A stretch of 64,000 nt of DNA from NCBI RefSeq assembly GCF_016586355.1, contig NZ_BLYI01000023.1:62001-126000 (forward strand), written 5' to 3'. This DNA is from Anaerostipes butyraticus (lineage in GTDB: Bacteria > Bacillota > Clostridia > Lachnospirales > Lachnospiraceae). Positions 44,028 through 53,302 of the stretch are shown one piece after another. How positions within the stretch are numbered: position 1 is the stretch's first letter; the number at the start of each line of letters is the position of its first letter. Below the pieces are notes generated by a model. The model was not told the DNA's origin, did not search any database, and worked only from the letters and a program-made list of their open reading frames with translations. Position numbers and translations under genes: made by a program.

Positions 44028-45787
44028 AAGACAAAGGTATGCTTGGAAGTATCTTTTCTTATGCCAAACCGTGTAAAGGGAAATTAACCTTATCCGTCAT
44101 TTGTGCCTTAATCTCTGTGGCAGGCGGCATTATTCCCTTTGTGGCAGCTTATCGTATTATTATTATGTTTTTTGATAATTCCGTTACCGCAGAAGATATT
44201 TTCTTTTGGGGAGGTATTTGTATTGCTGGATTTATCGTAAAAGTATTGTTCCATGCAATTTCAACGACTTTATCTCATATTTCAGCTTACACTATTTTGG
44301 AGCTTATGAGAAAACGTGTCGCTGAAAAGCTATTAAAAGCTCCTTTAGGAGTAACACAAAATATCAATGCCGGAAAAGTTAAAAACATTGTCGTAGATCA
44401 AATTGAAAATATTGAAATACCCTTGGCTCATGTTATACCGGAAGGCTCTGCTGCTCTTGTGTTGCCATTAGCAGTATTTGTCTATTTGTGTATGATTGAT
44501 TTTCGTCTTGCTCTTGCCTCATTGATTACCATTCCCCTTGCAATGATTCCTTATGGAATGATGTTAGGTGGTTACAATAAAACATACCAAAAATACATGG
44601 AATCCAATGAGCACATGAATAATGTCGTTGTAGAATATGTAGAAGGAATTGAAGTAGTCAAGGCTTTTAATCAATCTACTTCATCATACGAAAAATATCG
44701 TAAAGCAGTTGAATCCTTTAAAGAAACAACTCTTAACTGGTATAAATCTACATGGAAATTTACAACATTGGGAGCAGTAATTCTTCCTACAACACTTTTG
44801 GGAGTATTACCTATTGGAACTTTAATGTATCTTTCTGGCGCAACTACCCTGCCTAAAATTACAATGGCCATGCTCCTTTCTATGGGGCTTGTAAGTAGTT
44901 TGGGAAGATTCATTTTGTTTTTTAATCAGCTAAAATCTATTCAGTATTCAATCAATACTGTTAATAAAACCTTCGATATTGGTGAATTGCCTTTAGCGTC
45001 CAAAGAAAAAACTATATCCCAACACGATATATATATGGAACATGTGTCATTTTCTTATACAGGGAAAGAAGATGTAATCCATGATGTTAGTATAAAAATT
45101 CCCGAAAAATCCTTTTATGCTCTCGTTGGACCTTCAGGGGGAGGAAAATCTACCCTTGCTCGTTTAGTAGCTCGTTTTTGGGATACAACAGAAGGAAATA
45201 TTTCAATCGGTGGTGTAAATATAAAAGATATTCCATTAACACAGCTTGCCGACGAAGTAAGTTTTGTAACCCAAGATAACTTTTTATTTAATAGTTCGAT
45301 TATGGAAAATATACGCTTGGGAAATCCAAAAGCTACTGATGCAGAGGTATTAGAAGCAGCCCGAAAAGCTCAATGTGATGAATTTATCAATAAGCTGGAA
45401 CATGGGTATCAATCTACCGCTGGTGAAGCTGGCGACAAACTGTCCGGTGGTGAACGCCAAAGAATTGCGATTGCAAGAGCAATTTTGAAAAATGCTCCTA
45501 TCATTATTCTTGATGAAGCAACATCTTTTACAGACCCAGAAAACGAAGCTAAAATTCAGGAAGCTATTGCTGAATTAACAAAAGGAAAAACTTTGCTGGT
45601 AATCGCACATAGGCTTTCCACAATAAAAAATGCAGACAAAATTTTGCTTGTGGAAAATGGGAAGATCATACAAAGCGGAACACATGAAGAATTATTGAAA
45701 AACAGTAATCTTTATAAGGATATGTGGCAGGCTCATATCGGTGCTAAAAAATGGTCCGTAAATGTAAGCGAGGAGGTGTTGGCATGA
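44024..45787 (+). CDS. Exporter-fold ABC half-transporter 1 of operon 2
   Basis: 587 residues: six-helix membrane domain then a nucleotide-binding domain with GPSGGGKST, LSGGERQRIAIARAIL and IIILDEATSFTDPENE. Equivalent in position and D-loop style to the first half-transporter of operon 1 (TAYIDPENE). 4-bp overlaps with both neighbours show strict co-translation. Probably heterodimerises with the next product. Confidence 0.8.
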   Translation: MKDKGMLGSIFSYAKPCKGKLTLSVICALISVAGGIIPFVAAYRIIIMFFDNSVTAEDIFFWGGICIAGFIVKVLFHAISTTLSHISAYTILELMRKRVAEKLLKAPLGVTQNINAGKVKNIVVDQIENIEIPLAHVIPEGSAALVLPLAVFVYLCMIDFRLALASLITIPLAMIPYGMMLGGYNKTYQKYMESNEHMNNVVVEYVEGIEVVKAFNQSTSSYEKYRKAVESFKETTLNWYKSTWKFTTLGAVILPTTLLGVLPIGTLMYLSGATTLPKITMAMLLSMGLVSSLGRFILFFNQLKSIQYSINTVNKTFDIGELPLASKEKTISQHDIYMEHVSFSYTGKEDVIHDVSIKIPEKSFYALVGPSGGGKSTLARLVARFWDTTEGNISIGGVNIKDIPLTQLADEVSFVTQDNFLFNSSIMENIRLGNPKATDAEVLEAARKAQCDEFINKLEHGYQSTAGEAGDKLSGGERQRIAIARAILKNAPIIILDEATSFTDPENEAKIQEAIAELTKGKTLLVIAHRLSTIKNADKILLVENGKIIQSGTHEELLKNSNLYKDMWQAHIGAKKWSVNVSEEVLA

Positions 45788-47532
45788 TTCGTATTTTAAA
45801 ACGACTTTTCTGTATGATGGCACAATATAAAAAGCGTTTGTATCTTGGAATCGTATTGTCCATGATAAATAACTTTCTTGGAATTGTTCCTATCGTATGT
45901 GGGGTTTGGGTAATCAAAACGATTTTAGATGATATAAATGGGAATACTGTTTTAAATCAAAATTTTGTTTTTATGCTTATAGGAATTATCGTTGGCACAA
46001 TTCTTCTCCGTTGGTTACTTGCTTATATAAGAGCAACGAAGCAAGATAGTATCGCCCACGAAGTTACAAGTACCGAACGCTTAAAAATTGGAGATATTCT
46101 AAAACGTGTTTCTCTTGGCTTTTTACAGCGTAAAAATATGGGGGAACTGACAACCGCAATCACAACAGATTTGGCTTTTTTTGAAATGCAAGCCATGAAT
46201 GTAATTAACAATATTGTAGACAGTTACATATTCTTGCTGATAACGATTGTTTTTCTGCTGTTCTTTTCGCCTGCACTTGGGATTTCAGCTTTAATTGCTG
46301 TAATTATATCTTCTATTGGCTTACAGCTTATTGAACATCAAAGCCGTAAAAATTCTCCTATTCGCCAGGAAAGTATTAACGAAATGGCCGATGAAATTGT
46401 TCAATATGTAAGAGGTATGGCCGTGGTAAAATCTTTCAAACAGGAAGGTGTCGCTTCGGAGGGGCTTTATCGAGCCTACAAAAAATCAAAGGACATCAAT
46501 ATCCGTATGGAGAAAAATTTTGCTCCTTGTGACGCGCTTCATCGCTTTGGTCTTTATATGGGGACAAGTGCAATTACCATTTTAACCGCGTTAATGGCAC
46601 TACACGGAACGATGGAACTTCCCATGGCGCTCATGTTGATCGTTTACAGTTATGTTATGTTTAACACAATCGAGGCAGCAAATACTTCTCTGCATATTTT
46701 GGAAATGTTGGACACTGTTGCCGAAAAGCTACAAAGTATTGATAATGCTGAATTTATCGACAAAGACGGAAAAGATATTTCAATCAATCACTTTGATATT
46801 GAATTTAAGGACGTTTCTTTCGGTTATGACAGTCGTGAAGTATTAAATCATGTTTCATTTACCATTCCAGAAAATACGACGACTGCAATCGTTGGACCCT
46901 CTGGCAGCGGTAAAACCACTATTTGTAGCCTTTTAGCAAGATTTTATGATGTAAAAAAAGGTTCTATAATCGTTGGCGGACGGAATGTAAAGGATTTTAC
47001 CTGTGATTCGCTTTTAAAAAATATAAGCATGGTATTTCAGAATGTTTACCTTTTCCACGATACCATACGCAATAATATTCTTTTTGGCGCACCCACTGCA
47101 ACAGAAGAAGAAATGATTGCCGCAGCAAAAGCTGCGAGGTGTCACGACTTTATTATGGCGCTTCCCGATGGCTATGATACCTTGATTGGAGAAGGTGGCT
47201 CCACCCTTTCTGGCGGTGAAAAGCAAAGAATATCTATCGCCCGTGCAATATTAAAAAATGCACCTATTGTTATTTTAGACGAAGCAACGGCCAGTGTTGA
47301 CCCTGAAAATGAACATCTTATCCAGCAAGCGATAAGTAATCTCACTCATGGGAAAACAATTATTGTCATTGCTCACAGACTTGCCACCATTGAAAATGCC
47401 GATCAAATATTAGTTGTAGATGAAGGCAGAATTACTCAACGTGGTACGCACAAACAATTATCTGTTCAGGAAGGCATTTATAAACGATTTATCAATATAA
47501 GAGAAAAAGCCGAAGGGTGGTCTATTGGATAA
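45784..47532 (+). CDS. Exporter-fold ABC half-transporter 2 of operon 2
   Basis: 582 residues: membrane domain plus nucleotide-binding domain with GPSGSGKTT, LSGGEKQRISIARAIL and IVILDEATASVDPENE. The ATG at 45784 follows GAGGAGGTG and overlaps the preceding stop (ATGA); the longer in-frame start is rejected. Matches the second half-transporter of operon 1 in every motif. Confidence 0.8.
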   Translation: MIRILKRLFCMMAQYKKRLYLGIVLSMINNFLGIVPIVCGVWVIKTILDDINGNTVLNQNFVFMLIGIIVGTILLRWLLAYIRATKQDSIAHEVTSTERLKIGDILKRVSLGFLQRKNMGELTTAITTDLAFFEMQAMNVINNIVDSYIFLLITIVFLLFFSPALGISALIAVIISSIGLQLIEHQSRKNSPIRQESINEMADEIVQYVRGMAVVKSFKQEGVASEGLYRAYKKSKDINIRMEKNFAPCDALHRFGLYMGTSAITILTALMALHGTMELPMALMLIVYSYVMFNTIEAANTSLHILEMLDTVAEKLQSIDNAEFIDKDGKDISINHFDIEFKDVSFGYDSREVLNHVSFTIPENTTTAIVGPSGSGKTTICSLLARFYDVKKGSIIVGGRNVKDFTCDSLLKNISMVFQNVYLFHDTIRNNILFGAPTATEEEMIAAAKAARCHDFIMALPDGYDTLIGEGGSTLSGGEKQRISIARAILKNAPIVILDEATASVDPENEHLIQQAISNLTHGKTIIVIAHRLATIENADQILVVDEGRITQRGTHKQLSVQEGIYKRFINIREKAEGWSIG

Positions 47533-47556
47533 TTAGCAGAAAGGAGTCATCATTTT

Positions 47557-48144
47557 ATGGAAACAAAATGGACAGGAAAAGGATTTGGAATCACAGTTGG
47601 ATTTTCATTGATTTACTTTGTAATTACTATGCTTGTAATGATGTCGGGTTCTTTTACCCCGCTTACATGGATTTTTATGACTGCATTGATCGGATTACTG
47701 GCCGGAGTTCCTTATATATATATTACCGCAAGAGAACAGATTTTCGGTGTTCCCATTATAATGAACCTAATCGTTGGTCTTATTTACTTCATTGCAGGAG
47801 AGTTATCAAATTTGGTTATTGTTACTTTGATTGCAAGTGCAATATTAGCCGAAATTATCAGGAAGTTAAGCGGATATAAAAGTTTAAAAGGCAATCTATG
47901 CAGTTATATTCTATTTGTATTTGGTATGTCCGGTTCACCTATCTATATTTGGGCTTTCCGTGATTATACCATTAGTAAGGCTACGGAAGAAATGTCGGCA
48001 GAGTACGCTGCGTCTATGGACGCAATGGCAACTCCTTTTATGTTGGTTATTATGATTATAGCTACAATTATTTTAGCTGTAATAGGTGGTTTAATTGGTA
48101 AAGCTATATTGAAAAAGAAACTTTCCACTGTTGGAGTAAAATAG
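47557..48144 (+). CDS. Second MptD/Trep_Strep-type S component of operon 2
   Basis: 195-residue membrane protein (helices GFGITVGFSLIYFVITMLVM; FTPLTWIFMTALIGLLAGVP; MLVIMIIATIILAVIGGLIG) ending AILKKKLSTVGVK, like the other two S proteins. AGAAAGGAG precedes the ATG. With two S components, one ECF motor could serve two substrates or two forms of one substrate. Operon 1 lacks this gene (see the stub at 33683). Confidence 0.75.
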   Translation: METKWTGKGFGITVGFSLIYFVITMLVMMSGSFTPLTWIFMTALIGLLAGVPYIYITAREQIFGVPIIMNLIVGLIYFIAGELSNLVIVTLIASAILAEIIRKLSGYKSLKGNLCSYILFVFGMSGSPIYIWAFRDYTISKATEEMSAEYAASMDAMATPFMLVIMIIATIILAVIGGLIGKAILKKKLSTVGVK

Positions 48145-48189
48145 TATATCTTGTAACAATATAATTCTTTAAAAAAGGGGGTATGCTAC

Positions 48190-48552
48190 TTGTCCTTAAC
48201 TTCATCAATGGAAGATTATTTAAAAGCAATTTTAGTGCTTCACCAGCGACATGGTAACGCCCGCTGTGTAGATGTTGCGGACTATTTAGGGGTTAGCAAG
48301 CCTTCTGTAAGTCGGGCGGTCAAGGAGCTTTCTAAATCCGGTCATATTATCAAAAAAGACGGTACTCTTTATTTGACGCAGCAAGGCCGACAATATGCCG
48401 AGCAAATATGTGAACGGTATCAATTCTTCACAGCAAGGCTTGTGGACGCCGGAGTAGACCGTAAAACTGCGGAGCATGACGCTTGTAATATTGAGCACGC
48501 CATAAGTGCAGAGGCTTTTCAAAAGCTAAAGGATTCTTTAGGGGAAAAATAA
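48190..48552 (+). CDS. DtxR-family metal-dependent regulator, copy 1
   Basis: 120 residues with TTG start, set by AAGGGGGT 7 bp upstream. Winged-helix N terminus (LKAILVLHQRHGNARCVDVA; SKPSVSRAVKELSKSGHI), then the dimer/metal domain. The iron-type ligand set C99-x2-E102-H103 is present, as in DtxR/IdeR (C102, E105, H106), but the position of DtxR His79 is Tyr77. There is no SH3-like third domain. It lies downstream of the transport genes and upstream of a related copy. Could be altered in metal response. Confidence 0.8.
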   Translation: MSLTSSMEDYLKAILVLHQRHGNARCVDVADYLGVSKPSVSRAVKELSKSGHIIKKDGTLYLTQQGRQYAEQICERYQFFTARLVDAGVDRKTAEHDACNIEHAISAEAFQKLKDSLGEK

Positions 48553-48562
48553 GGAGGTTCAG

Positions 48563-48952
48563 ATGAAACTTCACGAATCTGGAGAAGATTATCTGGAAGC
48601 AATCTTTGTTCTGCAGCAGAAAAGAGGAATGGTTCGATCTGTTGATGTGTCGCAGCATCTGGGTGTGAAAAAGCCCAGTGTATGCCACGCGGTTTCTATT
48701 TTGGAGCGAGGCGGCCTCCTGGTTAAAGATGAGGACCATTTCCTTCACTTAACTGAAAAAGGCCGGGAGACGGCTGAGGCAATCTATGAAAGGCACTGCT
48801 ATTTTAAAAACTGGCTGATTGAGGCAGGTGTGGAGGATGCCACAGCGGAACAGGAAGCCTGCAGGATCGAGCATGACATCAGTGAGCAGAGCTTCCAGAA
48901 ATTGAAGAGATGGAAGGAGCTGGGACATTCTGAAGAAACAAATGGTGATTGA
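48563..48952 (+). CDS. DtxR-family metal-dependent regulator, copy 2
   Basis: 129 residues. Same architecture as copy 1 (EDYLEAIFVLQQKRGMVRSV; KKPSVCHAVSILERGG), with the full ligand pattern: H78, C100, E103, H104. This fits an iron-type DtxR regulator. AAGGAGG precedes the ATG. It starts 10 bp after copy 1 and overlaps the next winged-helix gene by 11 bp. GC-richer than copy 1, so the two are not a recent duplication. Confidence 0.85.
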   Translation: MKLHESGEDYLEAIFVLQQKRGMVRSVDVSQHLGVKKPSVCHAVSILERGGLLVKDEDHFLHLTEKGRETAEAIYERHCYFKNWLIEAGVEDATAEQEACRIEHDISEQSFQKLKRWKELGHSEETNGD

Positions 48953-49346
48953 ATTTCCAGAGGAGCGGCTGCCGGAGATCTGCAGCTTCAAGAGAAAACT
49001 CCAGACTTTGGAAGGTGTAAAAATCTACATGGAGCCGCAGCAGATCCGATATCCGGGATTTTTTCTGGATATGCTCCAACGTAAGGTTATGGTGGAGGAA
49101 AAAGAGGTGCCTCTGACTGCCAGGGAATTTGACATCCTTGCAGTCATGGCCCGGCATCCGGGACGTGTGTATACCTATGCTCAGATTTGCCACCTGATCT
49201 ATGGGGAAACGGATGTCGGGGAAGAAATGTACAGTAGTGCCTACTGTCTGATCAGCAGCCTGCGGAAGAAGCTGGAGAAGGAACCACGGCACCCCCGGTA
49301 TCTTGATACCGTATATGGTGTCGGGTATCGGTTTGAGATTGCATAA
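48942..49346 (+). CDS. Receiver-less OmpR-type winged-helix protein
   Basis: 134 residues. Residues 40-134 form a complete OmpR/PhoB DNA-binding domain (LTAREFDILAVMARHPGRVY; CLISSLRKKLEK; LDTVYGVGYRFEIA). The N-terminal 40 residues are too short for a receiver, so activity cannot depend on normal phosphorylation. It overlaps the DtxR copy 2 gene and so is co-translated with it. Counterpart of the frameshifted gene at 37650-38155. Target unknown. Confidence 0.75.
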   Translation: MVIEFPEERLPEICSFKRKLQTLEGVKIYMEPQQIRYPGFFLDMLQRKVMVEEKEVPLTAREFDILAVMARHPGRVYTYAQICHLIYGETDVGEEMYSSAYCLISSLRKKLEKEPRHPRYLDTVYGVGYRFEIA

Positions 49347-49368
49347 TATAATAATCGTTATAGCCATC

Positions 49369-49402
49369 AAGGGGCGCTGTTTTTTACACAGCGTCCCTTG
49401 AG
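49369..49402 (+). terminator. Terminator of the DtxR/winged-helix unit, abutting IS21
   Basis: TCAAGGGGCGCTGT pairs with ACAGCGTCCCTTGA (one G-T). The IS21 element inserted at the foot of its right arm; the last bases are the target duplication CTTGAG (49397-49402). Confidence 0.75.
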
Positions 49403-49494
49403 TGCATTCTGCGGAGCCTAGCGGACTCCGATGCGTTTCAGAGCGGACGCTGTGCGGAGCATAACGGACGCCCTGAAACACTTGCTATTATAAA

Positions 49495-50232
49495 TTAGTT
49501 CCTGGGCTGGATCACTACGGTATAGTGCTTCGTTGCCCGTTTCAGTATCGCATTGGCTGATACCTCGTCATTGAGGATCATCGATGCCCAGCTGTTCGGC
49601 TCTCTCTGAGAGCATACAATCGTGCACCTTGACAATTCACTGCGTTTTTCCATGACTTCAAAGAGAACTTTGATCTCGCGTTCATCTGTTATGGTGTGAA
49701 GCAGGAAATCATCCAGTATCAGCAGATCCAGCTTCAAGTAGAAGCGTACCTTCTTCTGATATTTCGAATAGTCAGCCTGTTTCAGGGCAACCATCGTTTC
49801 AAGGAATTCTTCACAGTGGTGATACATTGCTCTGTAATTCAGGCAGGCCTGTATTCCAAGTGCTTTGGCCAGATACGATTTTCCGCTGTCGGAGGGGCCG
49901 AGAATACAGACGTTGAGACCTTCACGGATAAAATCCAGCGATGACAGCGTAGCGTTGATATCGGAAGGCAGGTAGACCCTTTCTGTAGAATCTTTACACT
50001 TATCCAATGATTGAGGCCCTCCTGCAAGATGCGCCCGTTTCAGTCTGTTCTGAAATCTCTGCGATGTTTTGTTCTGGTATTCCGGTCCGATCACCTGCTC
50101 TAGCAATGACACGGCATCCAACTCATCAAAGGATTTCGAGTGATACAGCGAATCAAGCGAAGCGGCCATACATCCAAGCTTCAGTTCATTGAGCTCATCT
50201 ACAAGTTCATTGATTCGATCAAGCTTCTTCAT
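49495..50232 (-). CDS. istB: IS21 helper ATPase IstB
   Basis: 245 residues from the ATG at 50232, which follows GGGAGGTG. AAA+ ATPase with Walker A GPSDSGKSYLAKAL, Walker B LDLLILDDFLLHT and arginine region SELSRCTIVCSQ. IstB remodels target DNA and activates the IstA transposase. Its start overlaps the istA end by 14 bp. Intact, but useless without a working istA. Confidence 0.93.
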   Translation of the reverse strand: MKKLDRINELVDELNELKLGCMAASLDSLYHSKSFDELDAVSLLEQVIGPEYQNKTSQRFQNRLKRAHLAGGPQSLDKCKDSTERVYLPSDINATLSSLDFIREGLNVCILGPSDSGKSYLAKALGIQACLNYRAMYHHCEEFLETMVALKQADYSKYQKKVRFYLKLDLLILDDFLLHTITDEREIKVLFEVMEKRSELSRCTIVCSQREPNSWASMILNDEVSANAILKRATKHYTVVIQPRN

Positions 50233-51112
50233 CGCGCACCTCCCCGGCAAGTTTACTGCTCTTGGAAAGAAGCCGGTCAATGTCCCCGGCATGCGGGCTC
50301 ATGACAAACGCCCCTTTGTTACGTTCTTCGTTGAGCTTTGTATTGAAACCGGCACTTCCGATTTCTTCAGCAACGGCAGCAATTGAATTCTTGATAAAGG
50401 AATACGAGATATGATTCGTATCAATTGCCAGCTTGCAGCAATCTTCCAAAGCAAGCTTGCTGTACTTCTTTGTGTAGTTGAGGATACCTATACACAGGCG
50501 GTACGTCTGAACTTCATGTTCACGGCTTCTCAGTATGTGTTCTATGACTTTGACCGTATTCGGACCTACTGTCATGGCTTTCCTGGTAAAATAAGTGGCA
50601 TTCCATTCTGACATCTGTTTGTAGCTTTCGGGCAGATGTGCAGGATCTGTCAGCCATTCACCCCTGCGGGAAGCCCTTCGCCAGCTGACGATGAGTTTGC
50701 CTTTCATGGAATAGATATTAACTGTTGTTGCAGAGGCAGCAATCAGAACACTCTTGTGCAGATATGCTTTATCCACACTGTAATAAGCATTATCGAAGCG
50801 CACATGAAAATCCGCAGATACTTTTGCAGTCCGTCTTTCCATGTATTCGTAGGGGACAGCCGGAAGAGGAAGCAGCTCACTGCGTTCTTCCAGCCATTGA
50901 TCGTATCTGCTGTAATCCTTCTTTTTGAAGTTTTCATGGTTCAAAGCATCCAGTTTCTCCCAGAGATCTTTGTTGAATTGCTCCAGAGAAAAGTAGCGGT
51001 TTTCTTCTAAATCATGGAAAAAGCCTTTTTCAAGAATACCTACAGCATTTTCCACACTGCTTTTCCACTTCGGTTTACGGACTTTGGCTGGCAGTATCAC
51101 GGTGTGGTTATG
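50219..51112 (-). pseudogene. istA: istA, 3' part (split by nested transposon)
   Basis: C-terminal half of the IS21 transposase: HTVILPAKVRKPKWKSSVEN, GFFHDLEENRYFSLEQFNKD and the beta-barrel-type region around YMERRTAKVSADFHV. The frame to the right of 51112 reads into the inserted element. Joining this part (from 51105) to the part ending at 53892 gives one frame of 538 codons including the stop. Confidence 0.92.
51106..51112. repeat. Target duplication GGTTATG, left copy
   Basis: GGTTATG here and at 53892-53898 flank the nested transposon; removing one copy with the insert restores the istA frame. Confidence 0.9.
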
Positions 51113-51282
51113 TCTGAACTTCCAAAAAAATTGACACTCAATAAATTGGCGCTCATTGGGGAAGCTGAAAAAAGCCTGTAAAATCAAGGAAAATCCCATT
51201 TTTCACTTGTATTTTTTGGAAAAATATGGCATGATACAAGAGAGGCAATTAACCCTCAAATATTAAACGGATGGAGTGCCAT

Positions 51283-53025
51283 ATGTACCTGGACTGTACG
51301 ATAAAGATACCTGATTCAAACGGGAAAATCACGAAGAAGACAATCAAGGGAACGACGTATATCTATTATGAATACGCGCGGATTTATCTGAAAGATAAGA
51401 AGTATAACACACCGAGACGGATATGTATCGGCAAGCAGATTCCGGGCCAGCCTGCACTCATGTTGCCGAATGACAAGTTCTTAAAGATATTTCCACAGGA
51501 AATCCTGCCGGAAGAGAAACAGGGATACCGAAGTGGCTGCCTTCGTATTGGGGCTTATATTGTGATTCGGAAGGTCATATCTGACTACAGATTGGATCTG
51601 ATGCTTGCAAGAATCGTTGGAAAGGATGCGGGGCTGTTTCTGGATCTGGCTGCCTATACAATCATTACCGAAGGAAATGCCGCCCAGTATTATCCGGATT
51701 ATGCTTTCAACCATCCATTGATGACAGAGGATATGCGTATATACAGTGATTCGAAAGTGTCCGATTTTCTTAGCCGGACTACGACAGACCAACGGATTCT
51801 GTTTTTGAATGAATGGAACGAGAAGAGAGATCATAGGGAAAGGATCTATATTTCTTACGATTCCACAAACAAAAACAGCCAGGCCGGCGACATCGATCTG
51901 GTAGAGTTTGGCCATCCAAAAGATGACCAGGGGAAAGAAATCTTTAATTATTCCATTGCCTATGACCGGAATAATAGAGAGCCTTTGTTCTACGAGTCTT
52001 ATCCCGGAAGCATTGTAGACATATCCCAGCTTCAGTATACGCTTGGCAAAGCGAAGGGATATGGGTACAGACGGGTTGGGTTTATTCTGGACCGGGGATA
52101 TTTTAGCAAGGAAAATATCCGGTTCATGGATGATAATGGATATGATTTCGTTATCATGGCCAAGGGGATGAAAAAACTGGTCAGCGATATCATACTGGAG
52201 CGAAGAGGACGTTTCGAGGATGATCGGAAAAACAGTATCCGCGCCTACAAAGTCAGTGGCACAACTGTTCGGCGGAAACTATATGCAGATGATGAAAAAG
52301 AGAGGTATTTCCATATTTATTATAGTGACAGCAAAAGGCAGTCTGAGCGGGAAAAATTTGAAGATAAAATTGACCAGATGGGAAAGAAACTAAAAGACTG
52401 TATGGGGCTGCCAGTTCGTCTGAGAGGAGATTTTATTAAATATTTCGATCTGGTGTACTGGCATGAAGGCCTGGAAGATGAGAAGTTCATGTCCGGAATC
52501 GAAAAGACAGAAATAATCAACCGGGAGATACAGCTTTGTGGTTATTTTGTGATTGTGACTTCGGATAAGATGACAGCAGAGGAAGCGCTGACGCTGTATA
52601 AGAGCAGGGATGGATCGGAGAAACTTTTCCGGGGAGATAAATCGTATCTCGGGGCGCGGAGTGAGCGGGTTTACTCTAATGAGTCAATGGATACAAAGAT
52701 ATTTATAGAGTTTGTAGCCACGATTATCCGAAGTAAGATATATACCTGTCTGAAAGACGAAATGGACCGACAGGAACATAGGAGAAATTTCATGACAGTG
52801 CCTGCAGCCATAAAGGAACTGGAAAAGATAGAGATGCTAAAAGGTGCTGATAATGAATACCGTTTGGATTATGCAGTTACTGCCAGACAAAAAGAGATCC
52901 TGAAAGCTTTCGGCCTTACAGCATCTAATGTACAGAAACAGGCGGCTGCAATCAGTTCAGATCTGGCAAGGATTGAGGTTGAGGAGTTTGAAAAAGCAGC
53001 AAACGAACAAATGAAAACACTGTGA
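51283..53025 (+). CDS. IS1634-like DDE transposase
   Basis: 580 residues, IS4/IS1634 superfamily type. RERIYISYDSTNKNSQAGDI (first Asp), YRRVGFILDRGYFSKENIRF (second Asp) and LYKSRDGSEKLFRGDKSYLG (the family's Y-(2)-R-(3)-E-(6)-K-like box) form the core. The ATG at 51283 is placed after GGAGTG; an in-frame ATG 12 bp upstream is also possible. Full length and open. Confidence 0.87.
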   Translation: MYLDCTIKIPDSNGKITKKTIKGTTYIYYEYARIYLKDKKYNTPRRICIGKQIPGQPALMLPNDKFLKIFPQEILPEEKQGYRSGCLRIGAYIVIRKVISDYRLDLMLARIVGKDAGLFLDLAAYTIITEGNAAQYYPDYAFNHPLMTEDMRIYSDSKVSDFLSRTTTDQRILFLNEWNEKRDHRERIYISYDSTNKNSQAGDIDLVEFGHPKDDQGKEIFNYSIAYDRNNREPLFYESYPGSIVDISQLQYTLGKAKGYGYRRVGFILDRGYFSKENIRFMDDNGYDFVIMAKGMKKLVSDIILERRGRFEDDRKNSIRAYKVSGTTVRRKLYADDEKERYFHIYYSDSKRQSEREKFEDKIDQMGKKLKDCMGLPVRLRGDFIKYFDLVYWHEGLEDEKFMSGIEKTEIINREIQLCGYFVIVTSDKMTAEEALTLYKSRDGSEKLFRGDKSYLGARSERVYSNESMDTKIFIEFVATIIRSKIYTCLKDEMDRQEHRRNFMTVPAAIKELEKIEMLKGADNEYRLDYAVTARQKEILKAFGLTASNVQKQAAAISSDLARIEVEEFEKAANEQMKTL

Positions 53026-53042
53026 TATGGGAGGGCAGGAAG

Positions 53043-53267
53043 ATGGCGAGACGGGTTGTGACATTAGAAGAAAAGATAGAGAAAGCTCAGATCAATGTGG
53101 CCGAAACAAAAGTGAAATACGATAAGGCAGTTGATGAATTGGAAAAGCTTCTGACGAAACGGAAGGAGCGGGATAACAAGCAGCTCCTGGAAGCATTCTC
53201 AAAAAGCGAGAAAACCCTTGCAGAAGTCATTGAATTCCTGCAAGGGAATAGGCCGTCAGAAGATTGA
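53043..53267 (+). CDS. Small coiled-coil passenger protein of the nested transposon
   Basis: 74 residues, almost all charged helix with heptads (LEEKIEKAQINVAETKVKYD; AVDELEKLLTKRKERDNKQL). GGGAGGGCAGGAAG precedes the ATG at 53043; it starts 17 bp after the transposase stop. It may help the transposase or be unrelated cargo. No named family assigned. Confidence 0.6.
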   Translation: MARRVVTLEEKIEKAQINVAETKVKYDKAVDELEKLLTKRKERDNKQLLEAFSKSEKTLAEVIEFLQGNRPSED

Positions 53268-53302
53268 GTGTTACATAACAATTGGACAGGGGAAGAAAAA
53301 GC

